From Candidatus Magnetominusculus dajiuhuensis (lineage in GTDB: Bacteria; Nitrospirota; Thermodesulfovibrionia; Thermodesulfovibrionales; Magnetobacteriaceae): DNA of 64,000 nucleotides. The notes beneath the pieces are model-generated. The model saw only the letters and a program-made list of their open reading frames with translations. It was not told where the DNA came from and did not search any database. Below are positions 24,550-33,060 of this stretch, piece by piece. A program made the position numbers and the translations under genes. Positions within the stretch are counted from its first letter, which is position 1; each line of letters begins with the position of its first letter. The DNA is taken from positions 1 to 64,000 of the forward strand of contig JADFXP010000006.1 of NCBI GenBank assembly GCA_015233465.1, given 5' to 3'.

Positions 24550-27435
24550 TTAAGATTTAGATTGAGTATCAATAAGGTTTTTGAGATTCTCATTAATCTT
24601 CTTTTTCTTTGTTATGAGTTCTGCATATCTGGACTTTTCTTTTTGAACTACAGCCTCAGGTGCGCGGTTTAAGAAGTCTTCATTAAATAATTTTTTATCA
24701 AGGGTCTTTAATGCCTCGTCAATTTTGGCTAGTTCTTTATTCATTCTATCTGCTTCTGAATCAACGTCAAAAAGACCAATCAATGGAATATATATTTCAA
24801 ATCCTGCGTTTATATGAATTGCAGATCCCTTAATTCTTTCAATTACACTATCTATCTCAATCGTATTTAATCTTGCAAGATTGATAATATAATCAATATT
24901 TTCTGAAATATTCTTCTCTACATCCTTTGCAAGGGGTTTGATATAAACATCAAGACGTTTTGACGGAGCTATATTTAATTCACCTTTAATACTTCGTATC
25001 CCTAAGATTACATCTATAACAGTTTGCATCTCTCTGACAGAGGTCTTAGAGGCTGAGAGATTATTTGGATACGGCTCAAGCGATATGCTTTTTTTGTTAA
25101 GCGAAAACATTGAATTCCATATCTCTTCAGTTACAAACGGCATAAATGGATGCAGAAGTCTTAGTGAATTATCTAAGACATACATCAGAGTTTTAAGCGT
25201 ATATTGTCCTCTTTCTGATAATTTTCCTTCTTCATTTAATATAAGTGATGTCTTAGAAAACTCGATATACCAATCACAAAGTTCATGCCAGATAAATTGG
25301 TAAATCGTGTTTGCAGCGTCATTAAATCTATAGCCATTAAGATGTTTATCAATTTCAGAGGCTGCGGCTGCTAATCTGCCGAGTATCCATTTATCAGGCA
25401 GGCTTAATGAATTATGCTTTGCAGTAAAATAGCTCTTACTAAATACTGTTTTATTCATTGAACTACCATCTGCCTGACTTATATTCATCTGTATAAATCT
25501 TGAGGCATTCCAGAGTTTATTTACAAAATGCCTGTACCCCTCTACTCTATCTTCTGCAAATCTAACGTCCCTGCCTTGCGCTGCAAATGCAGCAAGCGTA
25601 AATCTAAATGAATCAGTGCCATATTTATCTATAAGAGTAAGCGGATCAATTACATTTCCCTTAGACTTACTCATCTTTTGACCCTTAATATCACGCACAA
25701 GGGCATGTATATACACATCCTTAAATGGTATATCATTCATAAACTTCATGCCCATCATTATCATTCTTGCTACCCAAAAAAACAGTATATCAAACCCAGT
25801 TACAAGCACGCTTGTTGGATAAAAGGATTTTAGATTTTCATTATCTTCCGGCCACCCAAGCGTTGAAAATGGCCATAATGCTGATGAAAACCATGTATCA
25901 AGCACATCGGGCTCCATAATCAAATTTTCGCTTCCACATACTGGGCATCGCTCTAATTCCTTCATGCTAGAGTGCGGTTTAACCTTTATATCAACCTTTA
26001 TTTTATCAGAATTTTCTATTATTTCTTTATGCGTTAAGCCGATTATTCTTAGATTATAATATGTGCCTTCAGTTTGCCCTTTATACTCTTTAAAAAATGT
26101 ATGATAAATATTTTCGCCATGGCTTAGCCCGTCACTTCCAATACACTCTGGGCAGTACCATACTGGAATTCTATGTCCCCACCATATCTGACGCGATATA
26201 CACCAATCCCTTATGTTTTCCATCCATGAATAATAACTATTTGTCCATCCCTCAGGTATAATCTTTATATTTCCTGTTTTTACAGCTGTTAACGCCTGTT
26301 TAGACATATCGCCAACATTAACATACCATTGAATTGCAGGAAGGGGCTCTATTACAGTCTTGCATCTATAACACTGCCCTACTGAATGAAGATGATCGGC
26401 ATGTTTTTCCAAAAAATTTCCTGCCTCTAATTCTTCTATCACCTGTTTTCTGCATTCATATCTGTCAAGACCTCTAAATCTTTCAGGGACATTCTTATTC
26501 ATCTTTGCATCTTCATCTATTACTGTTATAAAAGAAAGTTTAGGGGATTGTCTATTTGCAATCGCTTCATCATTAAAATCATGTGAAGGGGTTACCTTAA
26601 CAGCGCCTGTCCCAAATTTCATATCAACCTCTGGGTCAGCAATTATAGGTATTATTCTATCTGTAAGCGGCAGTTTTATCATTGAACCAATATGATGAGC
26701 ATATCTGACATCTTTAGGATTTACGGCTACTCCCGTGTCGCCAAGCATTGTCTCTGGTCTGGTAGTTGCTACGACAATAAAACCTTTTTCATGCTCTAAA
26801 GGATAACGAATATAAGTTAAACGTCCAGTCAATTCATCATGATCTACCTCAAGATCAGAAAGGGCAGTATGACATCTTGGACACCAATTTATCAGCCTTA
26901 ATGAGCGGTATATCAGTCCTTCTTCAAAAAGACTATTAAACACCCGCCTTACTGCCTCTGAAAGTCCTTCATCAAAGGTAAACCTCTCCATAGACCAATC
27001 ACATGAGGCGCCAAGTCTCTTTAATTGATGAACAATCCTGCCTCCATATTCATCTTTCCACTTCCATATACGTTTAATAAACTCCTCTCGTCCAAGTTCT
27101 TGACGAGTTAACCCTTCACTTTCAAGCTGTCTCTCTACAACATTTTGAGTTGCAATTCCTGCATGATCTGTTCCAGGCACCCAAAGAACACGATGTCCGC
27201 TCATCCTTTTCCATCTGCAGAGAATATCCTGCAACGTAATATTTAGAGCATGTCCCATGTGAAGAGATCCTGTAATATTAGGAGGGGGGATTACTATAGA
27301 GTAACAAGGGCTTTTTTCATCTGTTTTAGGTTTAAAACACCCTGTTTCATTCCAGTAATCATACCATTTTTGTTCAATTTTTTCTGGCTCAAAGAACTTC
27401 GGTAATTCTATATGTTCATTTTCTTTATTTTTCAC
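24550..27435 (-). CDS. valS: Valyl-tRNA synthetase
   Basis: This 961-residue class I synthetase has the HIGH-type motif (ITGSLHMGHALN, near 53-64) and KMSKSKGN (near 585). It has an editing CP1 insert with TTRPETMLGDTGVAVNP, zinc-like Cys pairs (CPECIG; CPVCGSENL), an anticodon-binding domain and the C-terminal coiled coil (EADRMNKELAKIDEALKTL) typical of ValRS. It charges tRNA-Val. It sits between a large response regulator gene (79 bp upstream) and the J-domain gene. Confidence 0.97.
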   Translation of the reverse strand: MKNKENEHIELPKFFEPEKIEQKWYDYWNETGCFKPKTDEKSPCYSIVIPPPNITGSLHMGHALNITLQDILCRWKRMSGHRVLWVPGTDHAGIATQNVVERQLESEGLTRQELGREEFIKRIWKWKDEYGGRIVHQLKRLGASCDWSMERFTFDEGLSEAVRRVFNSLFEEGLIYRSLRLINWCPRCHTALSDLEVDHDELTGRLTYIRYPLEHEKGFIVVATTRPETMLGDTGVAVNPKDVRYAHHIGSMIKLPLTDRIIPIIADPEVDMKFGTGAVKVTPSHDFNDEAIANRQSPKLSFITVIDEDAKMNKNVPERFRGLDRYECRKQVIEELEAGNFLEKHADHLHSVGQCYRCKTVIEPLPAIQWYVNVGDMSKQALTAVKTGNIKIIPEGWTNSYYSWMENIRDWCISRQIWWGHRIPVWYCPECIGSDGLSHGENIYHTFFKEYKGQTEGTYYNLRIIGLTHKEIIENSDKIKVDIKVKPHSSMKELERCPVCGSENLIMEPDVLDTWFSSALWPFSTLGWPEDNENLKSFYPTSVLVTGFDILFFWVARMIMMGMKFMNDIPFKDVYIHALVRDIKGQKMSKSKGNVIDPLTLIDKYGTDSFRFTLAAFAAQGRDVRFAEDRVEGYRHFVNKLWNASRFIQMNISQADGSSMNKTVFSKSYFTAKHNSLSLPDKWILGRLAAAASEIDKHLNGYRFNDAANTIYQFIWHELCDWYIEFSKTSLILNEEGKLSERGQYTLKTLMYVLDNSLRLLHPFMPFVTEEIWNSMFSLNKKSISLEPYPNNLSASKTSVREMQTVIDVILGIRSIKGELNIAPSKRLDVYIKPLAKDVEKNISENIDYIINLARLNTIEIDSVIERIKGSAIHINAGFEIYIPLIGLFDVDSEADRMNKELAKIDEALKTLDKKLFNEDFLNRAPEAVVQKEKSRYAELITKKKKINENLKNLIDTQSKS

Positions 27436-27514
27436 TTTTTAAACTCCTTTATATAAAGGAATAGCAGCAAGATATTAACCTTGAGTCTTCCTATTAAGCG
27501 TTTGTCTGCACTTT

Positions 27515-29113
27515 TTAATTAATAGTATCTGTCTTTATCATCTCAATCTCTTTTTTGATGATATTTTCAGCCATTTCTGGGAGTTTTTCCCATACTATGG
27601 CTTGTATTTCTGATTTTATAGGCAGAAGTTTTTCTTGCAGCATTTCGTTTATATTTTGCTCTATAAGATTCTTCGTTATATTGATAATATTATTGTCAAA
27701 TTCTCTAAAAATTCCTTTGATAGTTGAAGAAATAACTTGATTTAATATATTTTCAAGATTGATATTATTCAGCATATCATTGATTTTATTGTCTACTGCT
27801 GTATTAATCAGATTTGCAAAATTTTCACTGGTTTCAGCAACGCTTTGAGAAATAAACTCTTTAAATGATTCCTTTAAAACTCCGACAATTGATTCATTAT
27901 CCAAAGAAGATAATATCTCAGAAATCTTCTGATTTACCCCATATTGTAAGATACTTAAAAGATCCATCTTACTTAGAAATGGATCATTTCCGCCAGCAAT
28001 ATTTGTTTGATTACCAAGATTAGGAATAATTCCTGTAGGGACAAATTTAGGAGATTGAATCTGTTCAACTTGCTCTTTTAAGATTTCTGAGATATCTCCA
28101 ACGGTTTCTGTATCTGGACTTTCTTCAATTTCTTTATGTTTTACTGCCTTCTTTAAATTCTTATTTTCAATAATAGTTGTTTCAACTGCAAGATCTTCAA
28201 TAAGAGAGGTTTTATTGAATATATCTTCATCAATCTCAATATTATCCTCTTTAATATCTTCCTCAACAGGCGCATTTTTGATTCTATCTGTATCTGTAGG
28301 CTCTTTAAGCAGATCATTTAAGGCATCATCTACTAAATCAGGAATTGCAGCGTCATCAGCAGCTGTAGGATTCTTTTTTTTCTCTTCAACTAATTTTTGT
28401 TCAGTAAAGGCTTCTGCCCAAAGATCCATATCTGCTTGTTCTTGATCGACGCCTTCTTTATCCCCTTGAGGTGCTATTGGCTCTTCCATAAAAGAAGTCT
28501 CAGCGATCTTCATATCCAGATCAGCATCAACGCCATTAAGCAGTGAATTTAGATCAATCTCTGACAGCATATTTTCAGAAGATTGTTGGTCTTGATTTTC
28601 TTGATCTTCACCAACATCGATATTCTTTTTCCCGCCCTCTGTTAAAAGGGCATCAATATCAAATTCGCTTACGTTTGAGTTTAGGTTATCAGCAATAGTC
28701 TCATCACTTTTAGGCGCTGCAGGTTTAGAAGGCGCTTTTTTTACAGGTTTTCCCAATACTGAACCTATTTTATTTAATAGTTCTTGCGCCTCAAACGGCT
28801 TTTTGATGTAACCAATTGCACCGCACTTTGCTACTTCAGCATCATCAATTGTATCAAACGCGCTAGCCATCAAGATTACAGGGATTTTCTTATCACCCAT
28901 GTTATCTCTTATATACTTGCTTAACTCATATCCCCCAAGTTCAGGCATTTCTATATCTGCAAGCACTATGTCAGGAGTCAGAGTTTTAAGAGATTTAATC
29001 GCCTCTTTGCCGTTATGTACTGCAGTTATTACAAAATCTTCATCTGACAGTATCAACTCAATAACCTTGTGTATCGTTACACTGTCATCTGCTGCTAGAA
29101 GTTTTTTAGGCAT
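27515..29113 (-). CDS. Response regulator with long acidic linker and conserved helical C-terminus
   Basis: This 532-residue protein has a receiver domain (1-125) with phospho-acceptor Asp in DIVLADIEMP (near 53) and Lys in GYIKKPF. A low-complexity acidic region (about 130-370) follows, then a helical C-terminal region (about 390-532) ending in QAIVWEKLPEMAENIIKKEI. That ending is a motif I associate with large receiver proteins of delta-proteobacteria-like genomes. There is no DNA-binding or enzyme domain, so it likely acts by protein contacts. It is co-directed with fmdB-like and valS genes, an arrangement seen in related bacteria (from memory). Confidence 0.8.
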   Translation of the reverse strand: MPKKLLAADDSVTIHKVIELILSDEDFVITAVHNGKEAIKSLKTLTPDIVLADIEMPELGGYELSKYIRDNMGDKKIPVILMASAFDTIDDAEVAKCGAIGYIKKPFEAQELLNKIGSVLGKPVKKAPSKPAAPKSDETIADNLNSNVSEFDIDALLTEGGKKNIDVGEDQENQDQQSSENMLSEIDLNSLLNGVDADLDMKIAETSFMEEPIAPQGDKEGVDQEQADMDLWAEAFTEQKLVEEKKKNPTAADDAAIPDLVDDALNDLLKEPTDTDRIKNAPVEEDIKEDNIEIDEDIFNKTSLIEDLAVETTIIENKNLKKAVKHKEIEESPDTETVGDISEILKEQVEQIQSPKFVPTGIIPNLGNQTNIAGGNDPFLSKMDLLSILQYGVNQKISEILSSLDNESIVGVLKESFKEFISQSVAETSENFANLINTAVDNKINDMLNNINLENILNQVISSTIKGIFREFDNNIINITKNLIEQNINEMLQEKLLPIKSEIQAIVWEKLPEMAENIIKKEIEMIKTDTIN

Positions 29114-29263
29114 TATTATAGTCCTGTATGAAAGTGGTTAGGGATTATAGCAAAAAAAATCAATAATATTAAGATTGCTAAACTCATTCTATATTTAATT
29201 ATCTTAATTGACATATCTTGATTTGTCATTTTTAAGGCTCACGGCCTAACAGCAAGACGGACC

Positions 29264-29458
29264 TCAGCCATGCCCTTTTGAAGGCATTGATCCAAAATCT
29301 GCCCCGCCGTCTGTTCCACAGCAGCTAAATGCAGATATTTTCTTCTTTACATTAATAGACTCACAACTTATACATAATGTATCACTGTTATCATTTATAC
29401 CCTTTAAGATTGAAAATGTCTTTTTACAATCAAGACAATCATATTCATATATTGGCAC
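29264..29458 (-). CDS. FmdB-family zinc-ribbon protein
   Basis: This 64-residue protein starts MPIYEYDCLDCKKTF and has a second CISCES pair, the two CxxC knuckles of the FmdB/putative regulatory zinc-ribbon family. The C-terminal part has extra Cys (SAFSCCGTDGG) and a Gly-rich tail. The role is uncertain; a transcription-linked function is proposed for FmdB. The end FGSMPSKGHG is glycine/histidine-bearing and short. It lies 67 bp downstream of the CinA-like gene. Confidence 0.85.
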   Translation of the reverse strand: MPIYEYDCLDCKKTFSILKGINDNSDTLCISCESINVKKKISAFSCCGTDGGADFGSMPSKGHG

Positions 29459-29525
29459 AACCTTACCTCCAAAATAAAATTTACAGTCTTTTCAATATAT
29501 ATTATCGCACAATTTAGAGAATATG

Positions 29526-29993
29526 TCAAATGGAGAGCGCTTCATATATTAGTTTTATGACAGCAGCAGCAGATTGCCTTCTAATCTCATCCCTATTACC
29601 ATTAAACTTATATTTTCTTAACAAAGGAATATTTCTACCTACTAATAGCCCAATATATACAAGCCCAACTGGCTTTTCTACGCTTCCACCTGTTGGACCT
29701 GCAATCCCTGTTACTGAAACACATATATCCGTTAGCAATTTCTTTCTGCACCCTAATACCATCTCTCTTGCAGTCTCTTCACTCACTGCTCCATACGTAA
29801 TCAAGGTTTCTTTCGATACATCAAGCAAAGATTCTTTTATATTATCGCTGTATGACACTATAGCCCCCTTAAAAACCTTAGAGCTGCCAGATACAGACGT
29901 AATCATCTCTGAAATCATCCCCCCAGTACATGATTCAGCTAAGCCTATTGTTAAACCCCTGCTGCTGCAAATATTTATAATTTTATCTATCAT
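29526..29993 (-). CDS. pncC: Nicotinamide-nucleotide amidase (CinA C-terminal domain)
   Basis: This 155-residue stand-alone CinA C-terminal domain has LAESCTGGMIS (about 18-28), SDNIKESLL and TGIAGPTGGSVEKPVGLVYIGL. It deamidates nicotinamide mononucleotide to nicotinate mononucleotide in NAD recycling. The N-terminal COG1058 domain of full CinA is absent, as in E. coli YgaD/PncC. Start ATG at 29993 is supported by MIDKIINICSSRGLTIG, matching the domain boundary. It follows a family A repeat. Confidence 0.92.
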   Translation of the reverse strand: MIDKIINICSSRGLTIGLAESCTGGMISEMITSVSGSSKVFKGAIVSYSDNIKESLLDVSKETLITYGAVSEETAREMVLGCRKKLLTDICVSVTGIAGPTGGSVEKPVGLVYIGLLVGRNIPLLRKYKFNGNRDEIRRQSAAAVIKLIYEALSI

Positions 29994-30007
29994 TATATGC
30001 TAAAAGC

Positions 30008-30090
30008 ATGAGGGCTCTGCCCTTTTTATCTACTGGCACCCGCAAAGGGATTTTTAAAACGGGTCTAAGACCCTTCCTTTGAACCCATTA
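30008..30090. repeat. Family A tandem-hairpin repeat
   Basis: gAGGGCTCTGCCCT, tggcacccgcaaaggga, tttttaaaacgGGTCTAAGACCc and ctttgaacccatta contain all the family modules in the same order as 3448-3503. It lies between the Cys-rich peptide gene and pncC. Confidence 0.85.
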
Positions 30091-30104
30091 ATAAAAGAAA
30101 CGGT

Positions 30105-30263
30105 CTATATTGTTTTGTACCCTGGGCAGCCTTCAAATCCCTTGCAGCCTTTGACCCTTAATCTGCATTCTTTATTGATACATATAGTCTTAACGGGTTC
30201 AGTTCTCTTTAGAACTTTTTTAGTCTTTGATGATTCATTTGAACGCGATCTTTTCACATTCAT
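30105..30263 (-). CDS. Small basic Cys-rich protein, unknown
   Basis: This frame encodes 52 residues. The N-terminal half is very basic and Ser-rich (MNVKRSRSNESSKTKK). The second half has four cysteines in CINKECRLRVKGCKGFEGC followed by PGYKTI, a spacing (C-x4-C-x6-C-x5-C) that could bind zinc or a cluster. It begins 10 bases after the stop of the LsrF-like gene, so it is probably co-transcribed. The ribosome site is weak (only purine-poor TTAAATTAATTAT). The opposite strand also has an open frame, but Cys pattern and position favour this one. Product function is unknown. Confidence 0.6.
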   Translation of the reverse strand: MNVKRSRSNESSKTKKVLKRTEPVKTICINKECRLRVKGCKGFEGCPGYKTI

Positions 30264-30272
30264 ATAATTAAT

Positions 30273-31151
30273 TTAAGCTTTTTTTAGGCTATTATATAAA
30301 TCTAATGCCTTATCCGGTTTCATTCCATTATGTACAATCTCACGCACAGCAGAAATCATTGCTATCGGATAATCAGATTGAAAGATATTCCTGCCCATAT
30401 CAACTCCTGCCGCGCCTTGATCTATGGCATTATATGTCATGATTAAAGCATCTTTTTCAGGTAATTTCTTGCCCCCTGCCATTACGATTGGAACAGGACA
30501 CGAAGATGTAACAGTCTCAAAACCTTCAGTACAATAATAGGTCTTTACGTATGTTGCCCCAAGCTCTGCGCAAATCCTGCATGCAAGCCTTAAATAACGC
30601 GCATCTTTGTTTAATTCCTTTCCAACCGCAGTTACTGCAAGCGTAGGTATGCCGTATCTAATACCTGCGTCAACCAAACGCGTCAGATTATGAATTGACT
30701 GGCTCTCATACTCGCCTCCAATAAAAACCTGTACTGCCATTGCTGCAACATTCATACGAATTGCATCTTCAATATCCACTGCAATCTGTTCATTACTGAG
30801 TTCTTTCAAAATACTTGGACCTCCGCTTGCCCTCATAACTATTCCATTACTATAGGTAGGCGGTATTACTGAACGCAAGATTCCCCTTGTTAACATTAAC
30901 GTATCTGTATAAGGGATAATAGGAAGGATATTTATATCTATACGCTCAAGCCCTGTTGTAGGACCTTGAAAATAGCCGTGATCAATGGCAAGCATTACAG
31001 TATGACCACTTTTTGGATTGAAAATCTTAGACATCCTATTTTTCATTCCAAAATCATATGAATTTAAGCCCTTTAAGAAAAACGCCTCATTCTTTTGAGG
31101 TATATCGTGATAAAAATTTTTTGCCTCTTTTACACTGTCTGTATCAGCCAT
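30273..31151 (-). CDS. lsrF: LsrF-like class I aldolase/thiolase
   Basis: This 292-residue protein resembles E. coli LsrF along its whole length: [65 protein letters not shown], the Lys of [13 protein letters not shown], and [14 protein letters not shown]. LsrF acts on phospho-AI-2 breakdown products (3-hydroxy-5-phosphonooxypentane-2,4-dione with CoA). Other DhnA/FbaB aldolases share the fold, so a different aldol substrate is possible. No other lsr gene is in the window. The AAGGAGGAG ribosome site overlaps the last codons of the upstream radical SAM gene, so translation is coupled. Confidence 0.8.
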   Translation of the reverse strand: MADTDSVKEAKNFYHDIPQKNEAFFLKGLNSYDFGMKNRMSKIFNPKSGHTVMLAIDHGYFQGPTTGLERIDINILPIIPYTDTLMLTRGILRSVIPPTYSNGIVMRASGGPSILKELSNEQIAVDIEDAIRMNVAAMAVQVFIGGEYESQSIHNLTRLVDAGIRYGIPTLAVTAVGKELNKDARYLRLACRICAELGATYVKTYYCTEGFETVTSSCPVPIVMAGGKKLPEKDALIMTYNAIDQGAAGVDMGRNIFQSDYPIAMISAVREIVHNGMKPDKALDLYNSLKKA

Positions 31152-32747
31152 TTACTCCTCCTTATCTAATTTTAATAATTTTTTTATATTTTTTTTGATA
31201 ACAAGATTTAATTTTTTTAAATCTCCTTTAAATATATATGAAAGACCATTTACTAAATATGCAAACCAAACATATTTGTATATTAGCCCCCCAACTCCTA
31301 CAATTTTACCTAATAATACTGATTTAATATGAAGATAAAATAGACAAAACCTTGAAAAAATAGAATCGCTTAAAGAATATTTAACTATAGAATAATTAGC
31401 ATGATTCCATACTACCAGCCATATTATATTTTGAAGGACTTGTTTTTTTAAATATGGCGTGAATCTTGGGACAAAACCCCAACTGCTGTTTGATGATATT
31501 TGTTTTGACAGGTTCTCTATAGTTATACTTTCAGCAGAGATAAATCCATCTTCTATGGCTTTAATAGTTAATGGATAATTAGGAAAATATTGAAGCGTAT
31601 ATAGATTAAACTTTAATGGAACTGGAAGTTCAATTAAAAATTTAATCGTAGAGATCAAAGTCTCTTCTGTCTCATAAGGATTATTTATAATTAAATCATA
31701 ACATATTTTTACGCCGTATCTTGTTATATCTTTAGATAGATTAATAATCTCTGCGTTTGTCCCAGGCCTATGGAAAAGTTTATTTCTAATATAATCAGAC
31801 CCGCTCTGAATACCCATTCCTATAGTATCCAAACCCATTTCTGATAGAAATTTTATTACATCTGAAGTAATTAGCTTTGGATTGTACTGAACAAAAAAAG
31901 GTAACCCAATCTCTTTTTTGTAAATAACTTGAAATTCATCTATCCATGCCTTATCAGTTGCAAAAACCTCATCAACTATAAAAATGTAATTTTTGGTTTT
32001 AGATAAACTTAATTGTTCTTTTATCTCTTTAATTATATTAATAACAGATCTTCTGCGCGTATATTTTCCTAAATCCTTAAATAATGGATGGAGTAAACTA
32101 TTAACACAATAAGAACAAACATATGGACATCCTCGAGATGTCTGTATCCATATTTCATTATCCTTAAGCGTGGCATCTTCTTTTGTAATTTTATCTGAAT
32201 TAATAAAATAAAAAGTATCCCTCCCAAATGCTGGAGAAGGAATTATATCTAAATCTTGTATCAACGGTCTCATAGGATTTCTTATAATATTATCTCCATC
32301 TTTAATCCATAGATTTGAAATATTACTATAGTCCTTTCCATCTCTAAGACAAGTAATAAGTTCAACAATTGCATCCTCACCCTCACCTACACATATCATA
32401 TCAGCAATTGCAATTGATTGTTCAGGTAAAATAGTGGGATGAATACCACCCCAAATGATCTTAGCAGATGTATGTTTCTTTATTAACTCTGTAAGCTGCT
32501 TTGCTACTGGCGCAAATGGAGAAAGCACACTTATTCCAACAATCACTGGGTTTAATTCTTTTATTTTATTGATAAATAATTCAATCTCTTTTTCAGTTAT
32601 ATCACTAAAGATATTAAGTTCAGAATTTTTTATAAATATTGATGTTGGTTTAACACCTTCAACATTCTCAAGTATTGAATGTATTATTCTGATTGGAAAA
32701 TTTCGATATCTATAGAGCGCTATTAATACTACATTTAAATCCTTCAA
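31152..32747 (-). CDS. B12-binding radical SAM protein
   Basis: This 531-residue enzyme has an N-terminal B12-binding-like domain (about 1-150, with IIWGGIHPTI, PEQSI and CVGEGEDAI). A radical SAM domain follows with the cluster motif CPYVCSYC (near 208-215) preceded by IWIQTSRG, and SGSDYIRNKLFHRPG further on. The family catalyses methyl transfer or C-C bond changes in lipids, cofactors and natural products. The start is TTG at 32747 with a GAGG site 7 bases upstream. It is followed without any gap by the LsrF-like gene. A 2[4Fe-4S] ferredoxin gene ends 63 bp upstream and could supply electrons. Confidence 0.88.
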   Translation of the reverse strand: MKDLNVVLIALYRYRNFPIRIIHSILENVEGVKPTSIFIKNSELNIFSDITEKEIELFINKIKELNPVIVGISVLSPFAPVAKQLTELIKKHTSAKIIWGGIHPTILPEQSIAIADMICVGEGEDAIVELITCLRDGKDYSNISNLWIKDGDNIIRNPMRPLIQDLDIIPSPAFGRDTFYFINSDKITKEDATLKDNEIWIQTSRGCPYVCSYCVNSLLHPLFKDLGKYTRRRSVINIIKEIKEQLSLSKTKNYIFIVDEVFATDKAWIDEFQVIYKKEIGLPFFVQYNPKLITSDVIKFLSEMGLDTIGMGIQSGSDYIRNKLFHRPGTNAEIINLSKDITRYGVKICYDLIINNPYETEETLISTIKFLIELPVPLKFNLYTLQYFPNYPLTIKAIEDGFISAESITIENLSKQISSNSSWGFVPRFTPYLKKQVLQNIIWLVVWNHANYSIVKYSLSDSIFSRFCLFYLHIKSVLLGKIVGVGGLIYKYVWFAYLVNGLSYIFKGDLKKLNLVIKKNIKKLLKLDKEE

Positions 32748-32810
32748 ATCATTACCTCATAAAAATATATAATTAATAAATTGCAAATTAATCAAGCAAT
32801 AACTTCCAAC

Positions 32811-33041
32811 CTAATTTGCTCCATCACCTTCTTCACTTCGCCAGACTTCTATAGCAATCTCAGGACAGGCAATTGCGCACATTGCACACCCCGTGCATTT
32901 ATACATATTTACTATTGTTGCAGGAAAAAAACCAGTAGAATTAAACTTAGTATCAAGCATAATTATCTTTTGAGGACATGCAACACTGCAATAATCACAT
33001 CCCTTACAATAATCTCTATTTATTACTATCCTGCCTTTCAA
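32811..33041 (-). CDS. 2[4Fe-4S] ferredoxin
   Basis: This 76-residue protein has two complete clusters: CKGCDYCSVACP and CTGCAMCAIACP. It resembles the delta subunit of 2-oxoacid:ferredoxin oxidoreductases (KorD/VorD), but no other oxidoreductase subunit is nearby. It begins 19 bp after recN and precedes the radical SAM gene. It is likely a soluble electron carrier, perhaps for the downstream enzyme. Confidence 0.9.
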   Translation of the reverse strand: MKGRIVINRDYCKGCDYCSVACPQKIIMLDTKFNSTGFFPATIVNMYKCTGCAMCAIACPEIAIEVWRSEEGDGAN

Positions 33042-33060
33042 TGCTTCCCCCTTATAATTC

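Noticed and set aside
30079-30267. A plus-strand frame of about 62 codons opposite the Cys-rich peptide.
   Set aside because: It starts inside the family A repeat and has no ribosome site; the minus-strand frame has a clear Cys pattern and is placed right after the LsrF-like gene.
30273-31151. Annotation as an ordinary fructose-bisphosphate aldolase.
   Set aside because: The full-length match to LsrF, including the N-terminal [11 protein letters not shown] and [14 protein letters not shown] segments, is better than to FbaB, although the substrate remains open.
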